The position numbers and the translations under genes are program-made. A stretch of 64,000 nucleotides of DNA from Argentina anserina (Eukaryota; Streptophyta; Magnoliopsida; Rosales; Rosaceae). This document shows, piece by piece, positions 40,667-52,545 of this stretch (its first letter is position 1; every line of letters begins with the position of its first letter). The notes under the pieces are model-generated. The model did no database searches, had not been told where the DNA came from, and worked only from the letters and a program-made list of their open reading frames with translations. Location: assembly GCF_933775445.1 (NCBI RefSeq), contig NC_065877.1, forward strand, positions 12,896,001 through 12,960,000. The letters are read 5' to 3'.

Positions 40667-40680
40667 CTCCCTCTCAAGTT
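40667..40680 (-). other. Polypurine tract of the copia element
   Basis: On the minus strand TTGAGAGGGAG directly precedes the 3' LTR start TGTTAA, the usual position and composition of the plus-strand primer site. Confidence 0.85.
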
Positions 40681-43600
40681 GGTGCATACACATTGACCAT
40701 GTCCAACTTACTAAGTGAGTCATAAAAAGCCTTCTTAGACACTCCTTTTGTGAGTATATCTGCAAGTTGATCTTCTGAAAGAACAAAAGGAAAGCTAATG
40801 GTCTCAGCATCTAGCTTCTCCTTTATAAAGTGACGATCAACCTCCACATGCTTTGTACGATCATGTTGTACAGGATTATGTGAAATATCAATAGCTGCCT
40901 TATTGTCACAGTACAGCTGTATAACACACTTAGGCTTAACACCCAAATCTTGTAGCAAATTTCTAAGCCATAACAACTCGCACACTCCTTGAGCCATACC
41001 TCTGTATTCTGCTTCAGCACTAGATCGAGCTACCACCTTTTGTTTCTTACTCTTCCAAGTAACAAGATTACCCCAACAAAGGTAAAATATCCTGATGTGG
41101 ATCTTCGATCTGTAATATTTCCAGCCCAGTCTGCATCTGTGAAACCACAAACCTCAATGATATTGTTGTGATTAGAAAACATCACTTCTCTCCCTCGAGC
41201 TGACTTCAAGTACCTCAAAATCCTCACAACAGCATCCATGTGATCCATACTGGGATTATGCATGAATTGACTCACTACACTTACTGCATATGCAAGATCT
41301 GGTCTGGTATGTGATAAATAAATCAGGCGTCCAACTATCCTCTGATAACGAGTCTTGTCAGTAGGCATCTGATCTGGGTATTCTGCTAACCGATGGTTCT
41401 GCTCAATAGGAGTATCAATTGGAGTGCAATCCAACATACATGTCTCCGTTAGTAGATCAAGGATGTACTTTCTCTGACATAGATAGATACCATCACTTCC
41501 TCGGGCTACCTCAACGCCCAAGAAGTACTTGAGTGTACCTAAGTCCTTAATCTCAAACTTTGTGGCTAGTTATTTCTGTAATCTATCCATCTCAATAGTA
41601 TCATTACCAGTAACTACCATATCGTCAACATATATAATTAGTGCTGTTACATTCCCTTGTTGGTGTCTGAGAAATAATGTGTGGTCTGAATTTACTCTGC
41701 CTGTAGCCAATTTTCCTCATGAATTGTGAAAATCTTCCAAACCAAGTACGAGGAGACTGTTTAAGACCATACAAAGACTTTCTTAATCTGCATACAAAGT
41801 TATCAGGAGAAGCTGCCACATATCCAGGAGGAAGATCCATATACACTTCCTCTGTAAGTTCTCCATGAAGGAATGCATTCTTAACATCAAACTGTCTAAG
41901 TGACCAGTTTAAAGTAGCAGCAAAAGAGAGCAATACCCGAATAGTGTTCATCTTTGTAACAGGTGCAAATGTCTCATCATAGTCTATGCCATATATTTGG
42001 GTGAACCCTTTTGCTACTAGGCGTGTTTTATACCGGTTTACTGACCCATCTGGATTATGCTTCACTGTAAACACCCAACGACATCCCGCTGCCTTCTTGC
42101 CATGTGGTGGAGATACAAGCTCCCAAGTATTGTTCTTCTGTAATGCTTCCATCTCTTCTTCCATCGCTTTCCTCCATTTTGGATCTCCCAATGCATCCTG
42201 CATTTTATTAGGTATTGATACAGCAGAAATTTGATTCACAAATGATTCATATGACTTAGACAATCTTTTGGTATACATAAAATTTGCCACAGGATAATTA
42301 GCTTTAGCCTGAAGGGTAGGTTCATATTTTTTTGTTGGCTGACCTCGAGTCGACCTATTTGGCAAGACATATTGTCTACTATTAGCTTCACTAGTATTAG
42401 CCCCACTAGAATGACTAACCTCAGATGAGTGATCTTCTGTACCAGGGGAACATTGGTCAGGGGTATAAACAACAGTAGGGGAGGCAGGAGGGGCAGTTGT
42501 ACTCTCAGCTTCTGGTACCTGAATCTCTGGAGTGACTATACCAGAATCATCAGTAATCTCAACCGAACTTGTCACCATATCTCCTGGCTGACTTGTCTCC
42601 TCCTTTCCATGATACAACTCTTCAAAATATGAAATCTCCCCCTGAAGGGCAGTATCAGAAGACGTGAAATAGCTCATGTCCTCAAAGAAAGTAACATCCA
42701 TAGTGACATAATACTTTCTGGTAGGTGGATGATAGCACATGTACCCTTTATGATGCCCTCTGTATCCAACAAACACACATTTAACCGCTCGGGCATCCAA
42801 CTTAGACCTCTGATGTTTTGGAAGATGGACAAAAGCAATACAACCAAAAACATGAGCGGGAAGATTATGAAAAGAGGGTAAGGAAACATGGGATGCAAGC
42901 ACCTCATATGGAACTTTGCCTTCAAGGACACGAGATGGAAGACGATTAATGAGGTGAGCAGAAGTTATGACAGCATCACCCCAAAGGTATTTAGGCATAT
43001 GGGCACTAAAGAGAATACACCGAGCCATTTCAAGTAAATGACGATTTTTTCTTTCGGAAACTCCATAAGGCTCAGGTGTGTAAGGACACGTTGTTTGATG
43101 AACAATGTCATGTGCGTTAAAGAACTCCTGAAAGACACGATTCACATATTCCCCCCCCCCATTATCAGAACGAAATATTTTATTGTGCCATTATATTGTG
43201 TTTGGACAGTGATATAGAAGGCTTGAAAAGCCAAAAAAACCTCATTTTTGGTTTTCAGAAGGACAATCCATGAAAGACGTGTGCAATCATCAATAAATAA
43301 CACATAATACTGCATTCCCGAAACAGTAGACTCTTTGGAGGGTCCTCAAACATCAGAATGAATTAATTCAAAAGAAATGATACTTTTATTAGAAATACTA
43401 GTGGAATAAGTAGACCGATGACTCTTGCCTAAAACACATGTTTCACAACGAAAAACTGACTCATCCACACCAATAAACAAAGTAGGCATGGATTTTTTCA
43501 TAACACTAAATGAAGGATGCCCCAAGCGACGATGTCATAACCAAACTTCACTTAGCTCATCAGAAGTGGAGAGTAAAGCGATCCGGGACTGTGCCCCTGG

Positions 43601-43993
43601 TTTCTCTCCCGCATATGTCTGATCCAGAAGAAACAACCTGCCCCGTAGATACCCCTGACCAATTAACTTCCCGGTGAGAAGATCCTGAAATATCACATAC
43701 ATGGGAAAAAATGTCACAGAGCACTTAGCTTCAGTGTTTAATTGTGGGACCGATATCAAATGATGAGATAAAGCAGGTACATATAACACATTGTGAAGCT
43801 CTATTGTGGGAGTAATACGAACTGACCCTTTCCCTAATACGGGGAATGCCTCACCATTAGCATTAGTAACATATGGTACTGGTGGAGGAGATAATATAGT
43901 AAAATAAGATTTGTCATAAGTCATATGATCGGACGCACCAGAATCAATAATCCATGTATCAAAACCACCAAAGTGAGAAATATGTAAAGCCAT
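40674..43993 (-). pseudogene. Broken copia pol (protease, integrase, reverse transcriptase, RNase H)
   Basis: Fragments in order on the minus strand: 43993-43535 has the protease motif WIDSGASDHM and a GAG-pre-integrase region; 43534-43146 is the integrase core, with at least two in-frame TGA codons (just after VWL and in the HSDV region) and a frameshift before the SDNGGGEY motif; 43145-41625 has the integrase C-terminus and RT (WVFTVKHNPDGSVNRYK, FDVKNAFLHGEL, SLYGLKQSPRTW); the YVDD catalytic box is at about 41620 in a shifted frame, followed by a stop; 41521-41030 and 41150-40674 have the rest of RT and RNase H (TDADWAG, SSAEAEYRGMA, LADILTKG). Each domain is recognisable, but the chain is interrupted at least five times. 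Confidence 0.9.
43151..43160. repeat. Homopolymer C10/G10 in copia integrase
   Basis: Ten consecutive C on the + strand fall exactly in the DNGGG-coding position. The run adds glycine codons and is a likely site of length change or sequencing error. Confidence 0.8.
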
Positions 43994-44499
43994 ACCAATC
44001 TTACCACGACCAGCTATTGATGCTGTGGGTATTACTCCTCATGCTGTATGATGATCGTGTCCAACCACACCATCAATATCTGGTTCCTGGACCAGTTGAA
44101 TAGCTGCTTTTGCTTTATGACGATAATTAGGCCTTTGAGGCCTAAGGTGTGGATACAACTTCCAACAGGTTGCACGAGCATGGTTTGTATCTTGGCAATA
44201 AGAGAAAGGAGGGCGAGGCTGATTCCCAAAGCCTGGTGGTGGTCCTCGGTGATGAAGTGAAGATGAAGTGGCCTGCTGAAGGGGCGGTGCTGAAGATCTA
44301 GCACGAATAGTAAGGCTAGAAACTTCAACTTGTGTCTGATGAAGGCTGTTCTGCTGAGATTCATATCCTTACGGATATTTGTGAAAGCTGTAATTAAGCT
44401 AGGTGGCTCGGTCTGGCGGAGCAATTCCCCTTTCGCATTGTTATGTTTAGTATCAAGACCTTTCAGGAAATGGTGAACTCGCTCAAGCTCCTTCTCACG

Positions 44500-45009
44500 T
44501 TAGTACCAAATAATATCCTCCTGATGTTTGATCATGCAAAGACGTTTCACATCAATCTCAGCCCAAATATTTCTTAGTTTGGTGAAATATTGTGCCACCG
44601 GTTGCCCGTCTTGTTGCATCGCCAAAACGGTGCACATTAACTCATGAACGTGTATGAAATCAGAGTCATTAGTATATAAGCCTTCAAGTGTCAGCCATAT
44701 TGCCTGCGTAGTGTCACATGCCTCCACCAAATTAATTATCTCTTCATTCATAGCTTTCCACAAGACGGACATCACAAGGCCATCATCGTCGTCCCACTTA
44801 GTGTAGGCAATAATATCATCTGCACTAGGAGCCTTACTTATTCCGGTTACATACCTCATCTTGTGCATGCCTCGAAGATGAGCCGTCATAAGTTGCTTCC
44901 ATTTGCGGTAATTGGTCCCATTGAGTTTAGTTCCCCCAAAGGACCCACTATCAGAACTCTTGACAAATACCTCAAATTTCAGAACATCAGTTTCGTCTCC
45001 AGAACCCAT
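44500..45009 (-). pseudogene. Copia gag fragment
   Basis: The likely start is MGSGDETDVLKFEVFV at 45009. The region contains the gag signature LNGTNYRKWKQLMTAHLRG and the UBN2-type segment IWLTLEGLY...VHELMCTVLAMQQDGQ. The frame ends at 44500 with IIWY and a stop. A zinc-knuckle-like CQDTNHARATCWKLYPHL follows in another frame near 44180, so the C-terminal half is frameshifted. The longer frame reaching 45468 runs through GC-rich leader sequence and is not considered part of gag. Confidence 0.8.
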
Positions 45010-45683
45010 TGAAAAAGAATATGAAATCCGGGTCGGATCGCAATCCGGGTCGGGTTGAAATCCGGGTCGGGTCACAATCTGGGTCGGGTCGCAATCGAAT
45101 ATGGGCTGGGGCGAAACTGAATGCGGGCCGAGTCGAAACTGAATGCGAGCCGGGCCGAAATTGATTATGGGCCGGGCGGGTCGAGGCTGGGTCGGACTGG
45201 GCAGATATAAAGACAAAGCTTGAGGTAGAAGGAAGGAGGCGCGCATGTTGCGGCGGGCTTGGCCTGAGGGAGCGGTGCCGGGGTCCAGAGAGCGGCGCCA
45301 GGCGTACGACGGCGACGAGGTCACGGTGGCGGTGAAAGGGGCGGAGCAGCAAGCAGCATGCAGCGTCGGTAAGTATGGATCTTGATACGCCGAAGCTTGG
45401 TTTGAGAGCCACTGGACGCCAGAGCTTTGAGTGAGGAGCGCTAGACGATGGCGACGTCGGATGCGCACTGAGGGCCGGGAGTCCGGTCGGCTTTAGATGA
45501 GGAGCACGACAGCGGGAGTCCGGTCGGGTTTAGGTGAGGAGTACAACAGTGGAGCAGTACGGCAGCGGAGCAGCGGAGGAGCACGGCAGCGGAGCAGTGG
45601 AGGAGCACTTCACGTTACGGTGCCGAGCTTGCCAAAAAACAAAAGGTAAAAACCAAAAACCCAGGAAGAAAAAAACAGAGCAA

Positions 45684-45696
45684 TGCTCTGATACCA
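45684..45696 (-). other. Primer binding site of the copia element
   Basis: On the minus strand TGGTATCAGAGCA follows the 5' LTR directly. It is complementary to the 3' end of initiator methionine tRNA, the usual copia primer. Confidence 0.92.
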
Positions 45697-45862
45697 AGTA
45701 GAATATGCTACAATCTTATATATTGAACTGAATAATTACAAGGTATTTATATGATTCTAAACTATCAATTATCAGGTATGAAACCAAAGATTGTTTGTCA
45801 ATTTATACGACTAGAGATTTGGTTGGTGAGATTTGGTTAGTGTATGTTGACTCATGCTAACA
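45697..45862 (-). repeat. 5' LTR of the copia element (166 bp)
   Basis: Same sequence as the other LTR plus a 14 bp tandem copy of AGATTTGGTTGGTG (about 45825-45840). On the minus strand it begins TGTTAGCATGAGTC. Confidence 0.92.
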
Positions 45863-45867
45863 TCAAC

Positions 45868-48800
45868 TTTAGAATATGAACTATTGCCATGGAAACCATA
45901 TGCATAATCGTCATAAATATACTTTGAGGCTTGGATGGAATTACGTTAATCTTAAGCTTCGTGTGCAATGCCTTAGAGCTGGTTTAAGCCTTTAAGGATT
46001 ACGGTATATTCCGCTTGTTCTGTCTGCAGGTTGGTCGAGAACTTCAATCGACGATCATAAGCTTAATTTTGTATAGGGTTAAGCCATAAATAACAAAATC
46101 TACAAGAACTCGATCGATCACAACTTTTTTTTTCCTATGTTCATATATAAAGATTATCAAAATTAATGTTGAGCACTAAAGTTACGTACAGTTGTTTAGA
46201 CTTCACTACAACACAAAAGATCAACAGTGAAAGAGAGTACGTCTTCATCTAATCTATTAAGAAAAATGTTTTAATGTCATAATATGTCACCAGATTTGGC
46301 GCCGCAATACCATGCGACATGACATATTTCATTGTCATGTCAGCAATTATAATAATCACAAAATGACATTTTTAAATGAAAATACAATCTTATTATTGTT
46401 AATTCAACAGTTATAGATTATTATATAAAAAATTAGTTTTTTTAGATCATACAATCTTATCTAGAGCTTTTGAATTAAAGGATAAGCTTTTAAAATAAGA
46501 TATATACAAAGAGAGCTTGGATGAGATAGCTGATCAGAACCATTTGAATTGGTAATGCTACAGAAGTACGTACAGCTAGATATAACATGAGACCAGATAT
46601 ATTTTGCAAATTATTCATAATGCTCCAGTATCTCATAATTCAATCAACTTCTAGGAGTCTATAAGGCAGTTTAACGTCTCCACAGACATCACTGAGGAAA
46701 TTATATAGGGAATCACATACAACAAATGCATCAAACACATGCATGTACGTACAATACAATGGACATGTTTCAAAGCTACATGCTAATGATGCTATATTTA
46801 TATATTTACAGGAACTCGGGTTGGACACTACCATACAATTTTGATGATCATTTACTGATCGATTTACCTAATAGTACATAATTTTTTATTTTCGATGAAA
46901 AAACCGATTTTTTTTTCATTGCATGCTTACGTTGTTGATATGTGCGGGTCATCCGTATGGCTCCATGAAACTTAGCTAATGAAATTACCAAATTATTGAC
47001 GTCGAGTTGTGGACTTGTGGTGTCAGGTCTCCACAATGGACTCACTTGTTTAGACCTGTTGCTGATGCATGGTAGCGAAGCTACTGCGGATGGAAGCTTG
47101 GTCTTTCCAATTCACTAAATTTTATACGCACTGGTCAATTCAATAGCTTGAAGGCTTGAAGTTAATTAACAAGCGACTAAGGTTCTGTTTAGTTAGTAGG
47201 AAGTATGGTTCTTGTGTCTTTGCTAGGCTCGTTAATTTTATTGCTATGAATGATGCATGTAACTGATTATAAGGACATAACTTTCAACTCGTATATCGCA
47301 TGATCTATAAATCAGACTGCATAACAGAGTAGGGCGTATTCCTAAATATCCTACGACTTTACTATAGATAACACTAGACCTTCAAAGGTAATTTATACAT
47401 ATAAGCACATCTATTTACATAACAAACAAAGTTGAGAAGGCCAGACTAGCAAAGATGATACATTATCACAAAATACTAAATGTCGTGTCTAGTTAGAGAG
47501 GACAGATCTTCTGGATATGACACAATAGAAGTTGATTGCGGCAAGAGAGAAGTTCTTTTTTTTCCCGTAATCTTTAAAAATTAAGTCTTGTTGTCTTTGT
47601 TGTATTTGATGAAGTTTAGTATCCGGGTCAATTTTAGAGAGAGACCTTGTACTGATCAGACATTATTCCAACTAAATCCACACAGTGATCAACTAGTGTG
47701 CTCAACATGTGCTTTCATACAGCCACAACACGTAATAGTTTCTAGTGTTATATACAATACACATTGCATCCTTTAGTTTCTCCAATATTCCACATTTGAA
47801 TGTCGTTCTAACAAAATTGTAGCCATACTGCCAACTCATCACTAAACAACATTTTATATATACTATAATTTCATCGAAGATATGTTCAATGAGATTACCA
47901 TACAAATAGTGATGAAATAATGAAAACGAAAGTTCCATTTCGTAAAGTTCTCATGCAAAATATATATCCACAAGTTACAAAAACTCATTGAACATGTTGT
48001 CATGGACTCATGAGGAGTGTGGACTGTGGACAACAGCTAATATATGCAACTGATCCAACTTGGAATTGTCAACTTCCAATCATAAAAAGATTAATACAAA
48101 CAATGTGTAATTATTCTCTATACCCGCCACATCACGTGTCACTGTCACGTAATGTATTCAGCCAATCATATTACGTCATAGTATAATTAACATGCACACA
48201 GTGAAAATAGTAAAAACGTATTTACATATAAGAACTAATCAGAAACAACCACAGAAAAAAATGAACCAATAATATTCAGGGGTACGCCACGTGGGATATG
48301 TGACGGGTATATATAATAATTTCTCTACAAAGAATATCATCATTATTAATAAAAAACATATCACCATTCTATGCATAAAGCGTGAAATCATTTTCCATTT
48401 GTATAGCAGTCTTTCATGGAATGTAAATTACAATTTCTTCACATCCAATTGTACAAAAGTAAAAATGAAAGGCGAAATTATATCGAAAGCAAATTGGTGG
48501 ATTAACTACTGTACATGACAGCCTTAAAACTGCTATTGGAATTTGGAGAACACATCTGGCTGGCAGAGGCAAGGATTGAAGGTCAACAACGAATAATGAT
48601 TTGGCTAGATCGGAAATTATAGATTGGAATAGGAACTACTGGAAACCATAATCGTCAGAAAACCAATTTGAGGCTTGGAGTATAACACGATGTTCTGTTA
48701 ATTTGTTTCGATTCCATATTTCCTTTCGTTATTTACGGTGAACCATTCTTTGTTTTTCCTTAGCAGTTGTCACTCATTTCTTTACCGCAGTTGAAGCAGA

Positions 48801-49280
48801 AGAATGAACTCTAATTAACCTCCTTTTAGTGGAATGTAATGGTGTAATGACTGTAATCTGCGATGCCTCAAACTTGACATACTGCTTGTTATGATACTTG
48901 GGAATTCACGGATCCAACAGATATTTAGTAATTAAGACATTCAAAGGTGTTAAGTTGCAACCATATTCCCACTGTGCTGGCTGGTTGAGAACCTGAGAAT
49001 GATCATAATCTTTGTCTTGGGATTTAGGGCATTGAAATGATTCACAGGCCTTTAATAATCAGTCGGTTGATTAAATAAATAGTTTCTGTACTCATTTGTT
49101 TTCTGAATGATTTGATTTGCTGGTAGCCGTGGCCGATGTTCGATCACATACCGCTTATAGTGGTCAACAACCGGTGAGTCCAGATTGTAATTTGCAGCAC
49201 CAGCTACAATGTTTTATACACTTCGAAAATCAGTCATACATAAAAGAATATGAAGCAGTCAATTGTACAAGAGACGATCT
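45868..49280. other. Intergenic region with internal homology but no recognised gene
   Basis: No ORF with family features on either strand. ACGT-containing motifs cluster at 48125-48300 (CACGTGTCAC, CACGTAATG, ATTACGTCA, GCCACGTGGG), including a perfect G-box CCACGTGG at about 48288. Parts resemble the sequence interrupted by the copia element. Confidence 0.4.
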
Positions 49281-52109
49281 ATACTAAGACAACCTCAAAT
49301 TAAAAGAAAAAACTAAATTTTAAAATTCAAGGTGTGATAAACTTCAGAATAGTTCCGAAAAACTTAAGAGTTATTACAAATAACTAAGTATCAAAAACTC
49401 AATTCGAAAATATAACTTAGACAACTCAAATTACATCGCCAATGTTTACAACTTGAAAATGAAATGAAAATGTAAAGTTATTTCTAAACTCACTACAACA
49501 CGTAAGAAATGCCACTAGTGAAAGGTCATCACCTTGTCTCAACCTCGTTGTCCCTTACCTACAAGATCAACCACTACACCATGGATTAGTGCCCCGGTTT
49601 ATAAACAAACAAATCTGGTGAGCTCTAATAGCTCGTATGAGTAAACAAAAAACTAATACAACATTATAACAAGCACCGCAAGTTAGGATGTCACCTCTAA
49701 AATCAACTTAAAACAATGAATACGTAGAGTTTATAACAATGTAATAGAAGAGAGTGATTCTCCTCTTCATTCCCGTATCCATGGGTTTGCCAAAACTAAG
49801 TCAACCCCCATGCAATACTCACACATAACACATTTGCATGGGTTTGCCAACACTAAGTCATCCCCAATATAATGACACACCTAAAACACTTGTATGGATT
49901 CACCAACACTAAGTAATCCCTCATACTAAGCTCATCCCAACACGTACACATGAGTTCGCTAACACTAAGTCATCCCTCATGATGCACCTGACACAATAGA
50001 GCTCTACTAAACCTTCCCACTAATCTAGTCAAGTCCTATGATTGATTCAATGCACCACTAAGGCATAAGTTCTACACCCAACTCATATTCCACACAAAAT
50101 CATCTATTTCCTTTAAGATGGACATGATCATCTGATAATCACTTTTTTAACAATATTCAAATAAATCCAACTACCAATCCTAAAATTTTCACACAACATT
50201 ACGTGAACATAATACAATATAATATAACAACTTATATATGTATATTATTATTACCATTTAATATACATAAATTTACCATGAATCATATCACAATTGTAAA
50301 CATGTATATTATTATTACCATTAAACGTACACATACATATATTTATATCATATCAACCATCACAATAACCAACGTAGAAATTTCATATCAATGACACATG
50401 AATATATTACAATATAATATAACAACTTATATACACATATTGTTATTACCATTACTACAAATATATAAGTTGACTACATTATATCAACCATCTCAATAGC
50501 TAACTTAAAATTCCCACAACAATGACATATGATCATTTCACAATATAAAATAGCAATGTATACTTGTATAATTATCCTCACCATTTAATATATATATATA
50601 TATGAAAATCAACCATTTTGTATATCAATAACGACAAGCATACAACAATTTCATACTCAACTATTAACCCTAGTCCAAATCACCAAACCTTTTAAAAATC
50701 CTTTTATTTTAAAATATCATTTTACTTACCCATGAACCATAGGCAATTAAGTTTATGTAATTTAAAACAAAACATATTTGAATTTCACAATTTATAAGAT
50801 GGTGCAATATAGACTATTATAACAACTCAATATAAATTTACAACAAGTGAGGATGTTTACTCACCTTTTTGCTCCCACAATAACTTCAATGTCGCCAAGA
50901 TACACACAAAGCTCCCAATTCAAATGCCTAGGTAAGACAATTTAACTTGGAAAGCAAACTAGACAATATTACTACTACTATCTCACATAACCCTTTTAGT
51001 TGGCAAAATGCAATCTCCCTTCATGACCTACCAAGGTCATTGAAGAATCATTCTAACCTCTTATGTCCACCACAACAAGACATCAAACCTAAAGTCACTC
51101 AAGTTAAATCAACGTAATCATATTCACAACAATATTGGCCAATACCCTTAAAATAAATCCAAACACATACAATTTATATATGCACGCGCTCGTATTGATG
51201 AACATGACATAATAGAGTAAATCATTACTCTAAACAAGACAAGACGCGCCGCCCTAAGCGACTGCGCTTGGGCTCCACGCGTTGGTAACTAAACCAACCA
51301 AAACGTCAGGACTTCAACAACAAACATGATGATCACAAGGAAATTCACATTTTTAATACCTGGAGCGAAACACGGAACGGTCGGAAAGTAGTCAGAAATT
51401 GGTTGAGATACCGACAATGACTTGAGTTGTGAAACTCGAATTTGCCGATTGAATCAAGCCCCACAATGGTTAAGTACGTGCCCAGAGGAAGGATTGAGGT
51501 CAGAAGTGAGTGACCTTAGGCTGAGATGATGCCAGAAAGTGTCGCAGCTCTATCACCGATGACGACACAACTTGCGGCTGCTGCTGCTCTTCACTCGACA
51601 GTCGGTGTGGCTCGGGTAGGGGCACAAATGAAAGCTTGGAGGGAGGCGGTTCCAATGGGACCGGTGGCGGCTGAAGAAATTTCTGGGAAAAAGAGGGACG
51701 GACGGAAGGAAAGAAGGAGGCGCATCTCTTTTGAATTTCTGATTTTTTTACTTTTAGGGTTCTCCCCCTTTAATTCTTCTATTTACCACTTTACAAAAAT
51801 ACCCTACATATTTTTTGATTCATAACTTTTTCGTACGAGGTCCATTTCATGCGTGTTACATATCTACGAACTCATATCGTCAACCTCTACGACTTTCGTG
51901 AAGAACGTTTTCAAAGATGGGCGACGAGTCAAAAGTCAACTATTGAGCCCTTAATAACTTATTCTTTTTTAAGGTTTTTGGTTCTCTAAATCGATTCGAC
52001 TTCAAACAACGACTAAATTGAAGGTGATGAATGAGATTTTATTCAAATCACCATTTAGTAATTTCACAGAAATGACTAGGAATATGAATTGAAAATTCGG
52101 ATTATTACA
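49280..52109 (-). mobile_element. Second large LTR-like block (left end not resolved)
   Basis: The right end reads AATTCGGATTATTACA, which on the minus strand is TGTAATAATCCGAATT. Inside the last 400 bases are phrases shared with the solo LTR at 35467-37600: TTTTTTGATTCATAACTTTT, CATATCTACGAACTC, GAGTCAAAAGTCAACT. It also contains a tandem repeat block, as that LTR does. No gag or pol. The left end and target duplication were not found; the position given is approximate. Confidence 0.5.
49781..49990. repeat. 56-57 bp tandem repeat, four diverged copies
   Basis: Units begin at about 49781, 49838, 49894 and 49950 with ATGGGTTTGCCAACACTAAG or variants, followed by TCATCCC. Copies are diverged in the spacer part. 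Confidence 0.75.
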
Positions 52110-52248
52110 TATGTTCCTCAATAAAACATGAAGAATTTTTTTCACATTTACTATATACTACCCGGTGCTTCTTGTTCACCATCGGTGTATTGTTCCTAAG
52201 AATGAAATTACCTATCCTACCAATATTGCAATACCACAGTATTGTTCC

Positions 52249-52545
52249 TATGGGCTACAGTACATTGCCCATTTTGTCCTCTTTGTCCTACGCTCTTCTA
52301 TTCTCTTCTACGAGGCTTCCTTTTTCGCTTCTTCCCTCACTGCGCTGCAAAAGTTTTGGTCTCCATAAATCTCTTCACCCTCAAGCTCTTGAACCTAAGT
52401 TTTCAGTCTTGAATCTTTTGTCTCCACAACCCATAATATTCAATCCCCAAAAGTTCACTGCGTATTCTCAAACTCATAATGCTCAACAATTTATTTCATT
52501 GGAAAACCTGGGCTTCAACCTTCTTCTTCACGAGGCATGGGCAGT
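52249..52545 (+). other. Possible first exon of a degraded gene (transit-peptide-like)
   Basis: An ATG frame from 52249 encodes a Ser/Leu-rich, acid-poor N-terminus (MGYSTLPILSSLSYALLFSS) like a plastid or mitochondrial presequence, then about 70 residues without recognisable domain. It ends at TGGGCAGTATGACTGC, which contains a possible donor. No continuing exons with a conserved domain were found downstream. It may be a gene fragment or chance; I do not assign a function. Confidence 0.25.

Larger units (their letters stand above)
40515..45862 (-). mobile_element. Complete Ty1/copia retrotransposon, 5.35 kb, coding region inactivated
   Basis: The element is flanked by the 5 bp duplication TCAAC (40510-40514 and 45863-45867) and bounded by short LTRs (40515-40666 and 45697-45862). 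Read on the minus strand the order is LTR, PBS, gag, protease, integrase, reverse transcriptase, RNase H, polypurine tract, LTR; integrase before RT defines the copia superfamily. The LTRs differ by about four substitutions and one 14 bp duplication, so the insertion is fairly young. Even so, gag and pol carry several stops and frameshifts, and no single ORF covers pol. It interrupts a sequence that resumes at 45868. Confidence 0.93.

Noticed and set aside
45010..45468. N-terminal extension of the copia gag frame
   Set aside because: The extension is GC-rich leader sequence with Arg/Pro bias; the gag start MGSGDETDVL at 45009 fits the family better.
40515..45862. Endogenous virus (pararetrovirus) interpretation of the RT-containing element
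   Set aside because: Integrase before RT, tRNA-Met primer site, LTRs and a 5 bp target duplication identify a copia retrotransposon; no movement or coat protein domain is present.
51526..51825. 99-codon ORF in the second LTR-like block
   Set aside because: It lies within repeat sequence, has biased composition and no recognised domain.
48293..52114. Left end of the second LTR block placed at 48293 (ATATG/TATGT as target repeat)
   Set aside because: The repeats do not match in register and the span would include the duplicated non-LTR segment at 48.5-49.0 kb.
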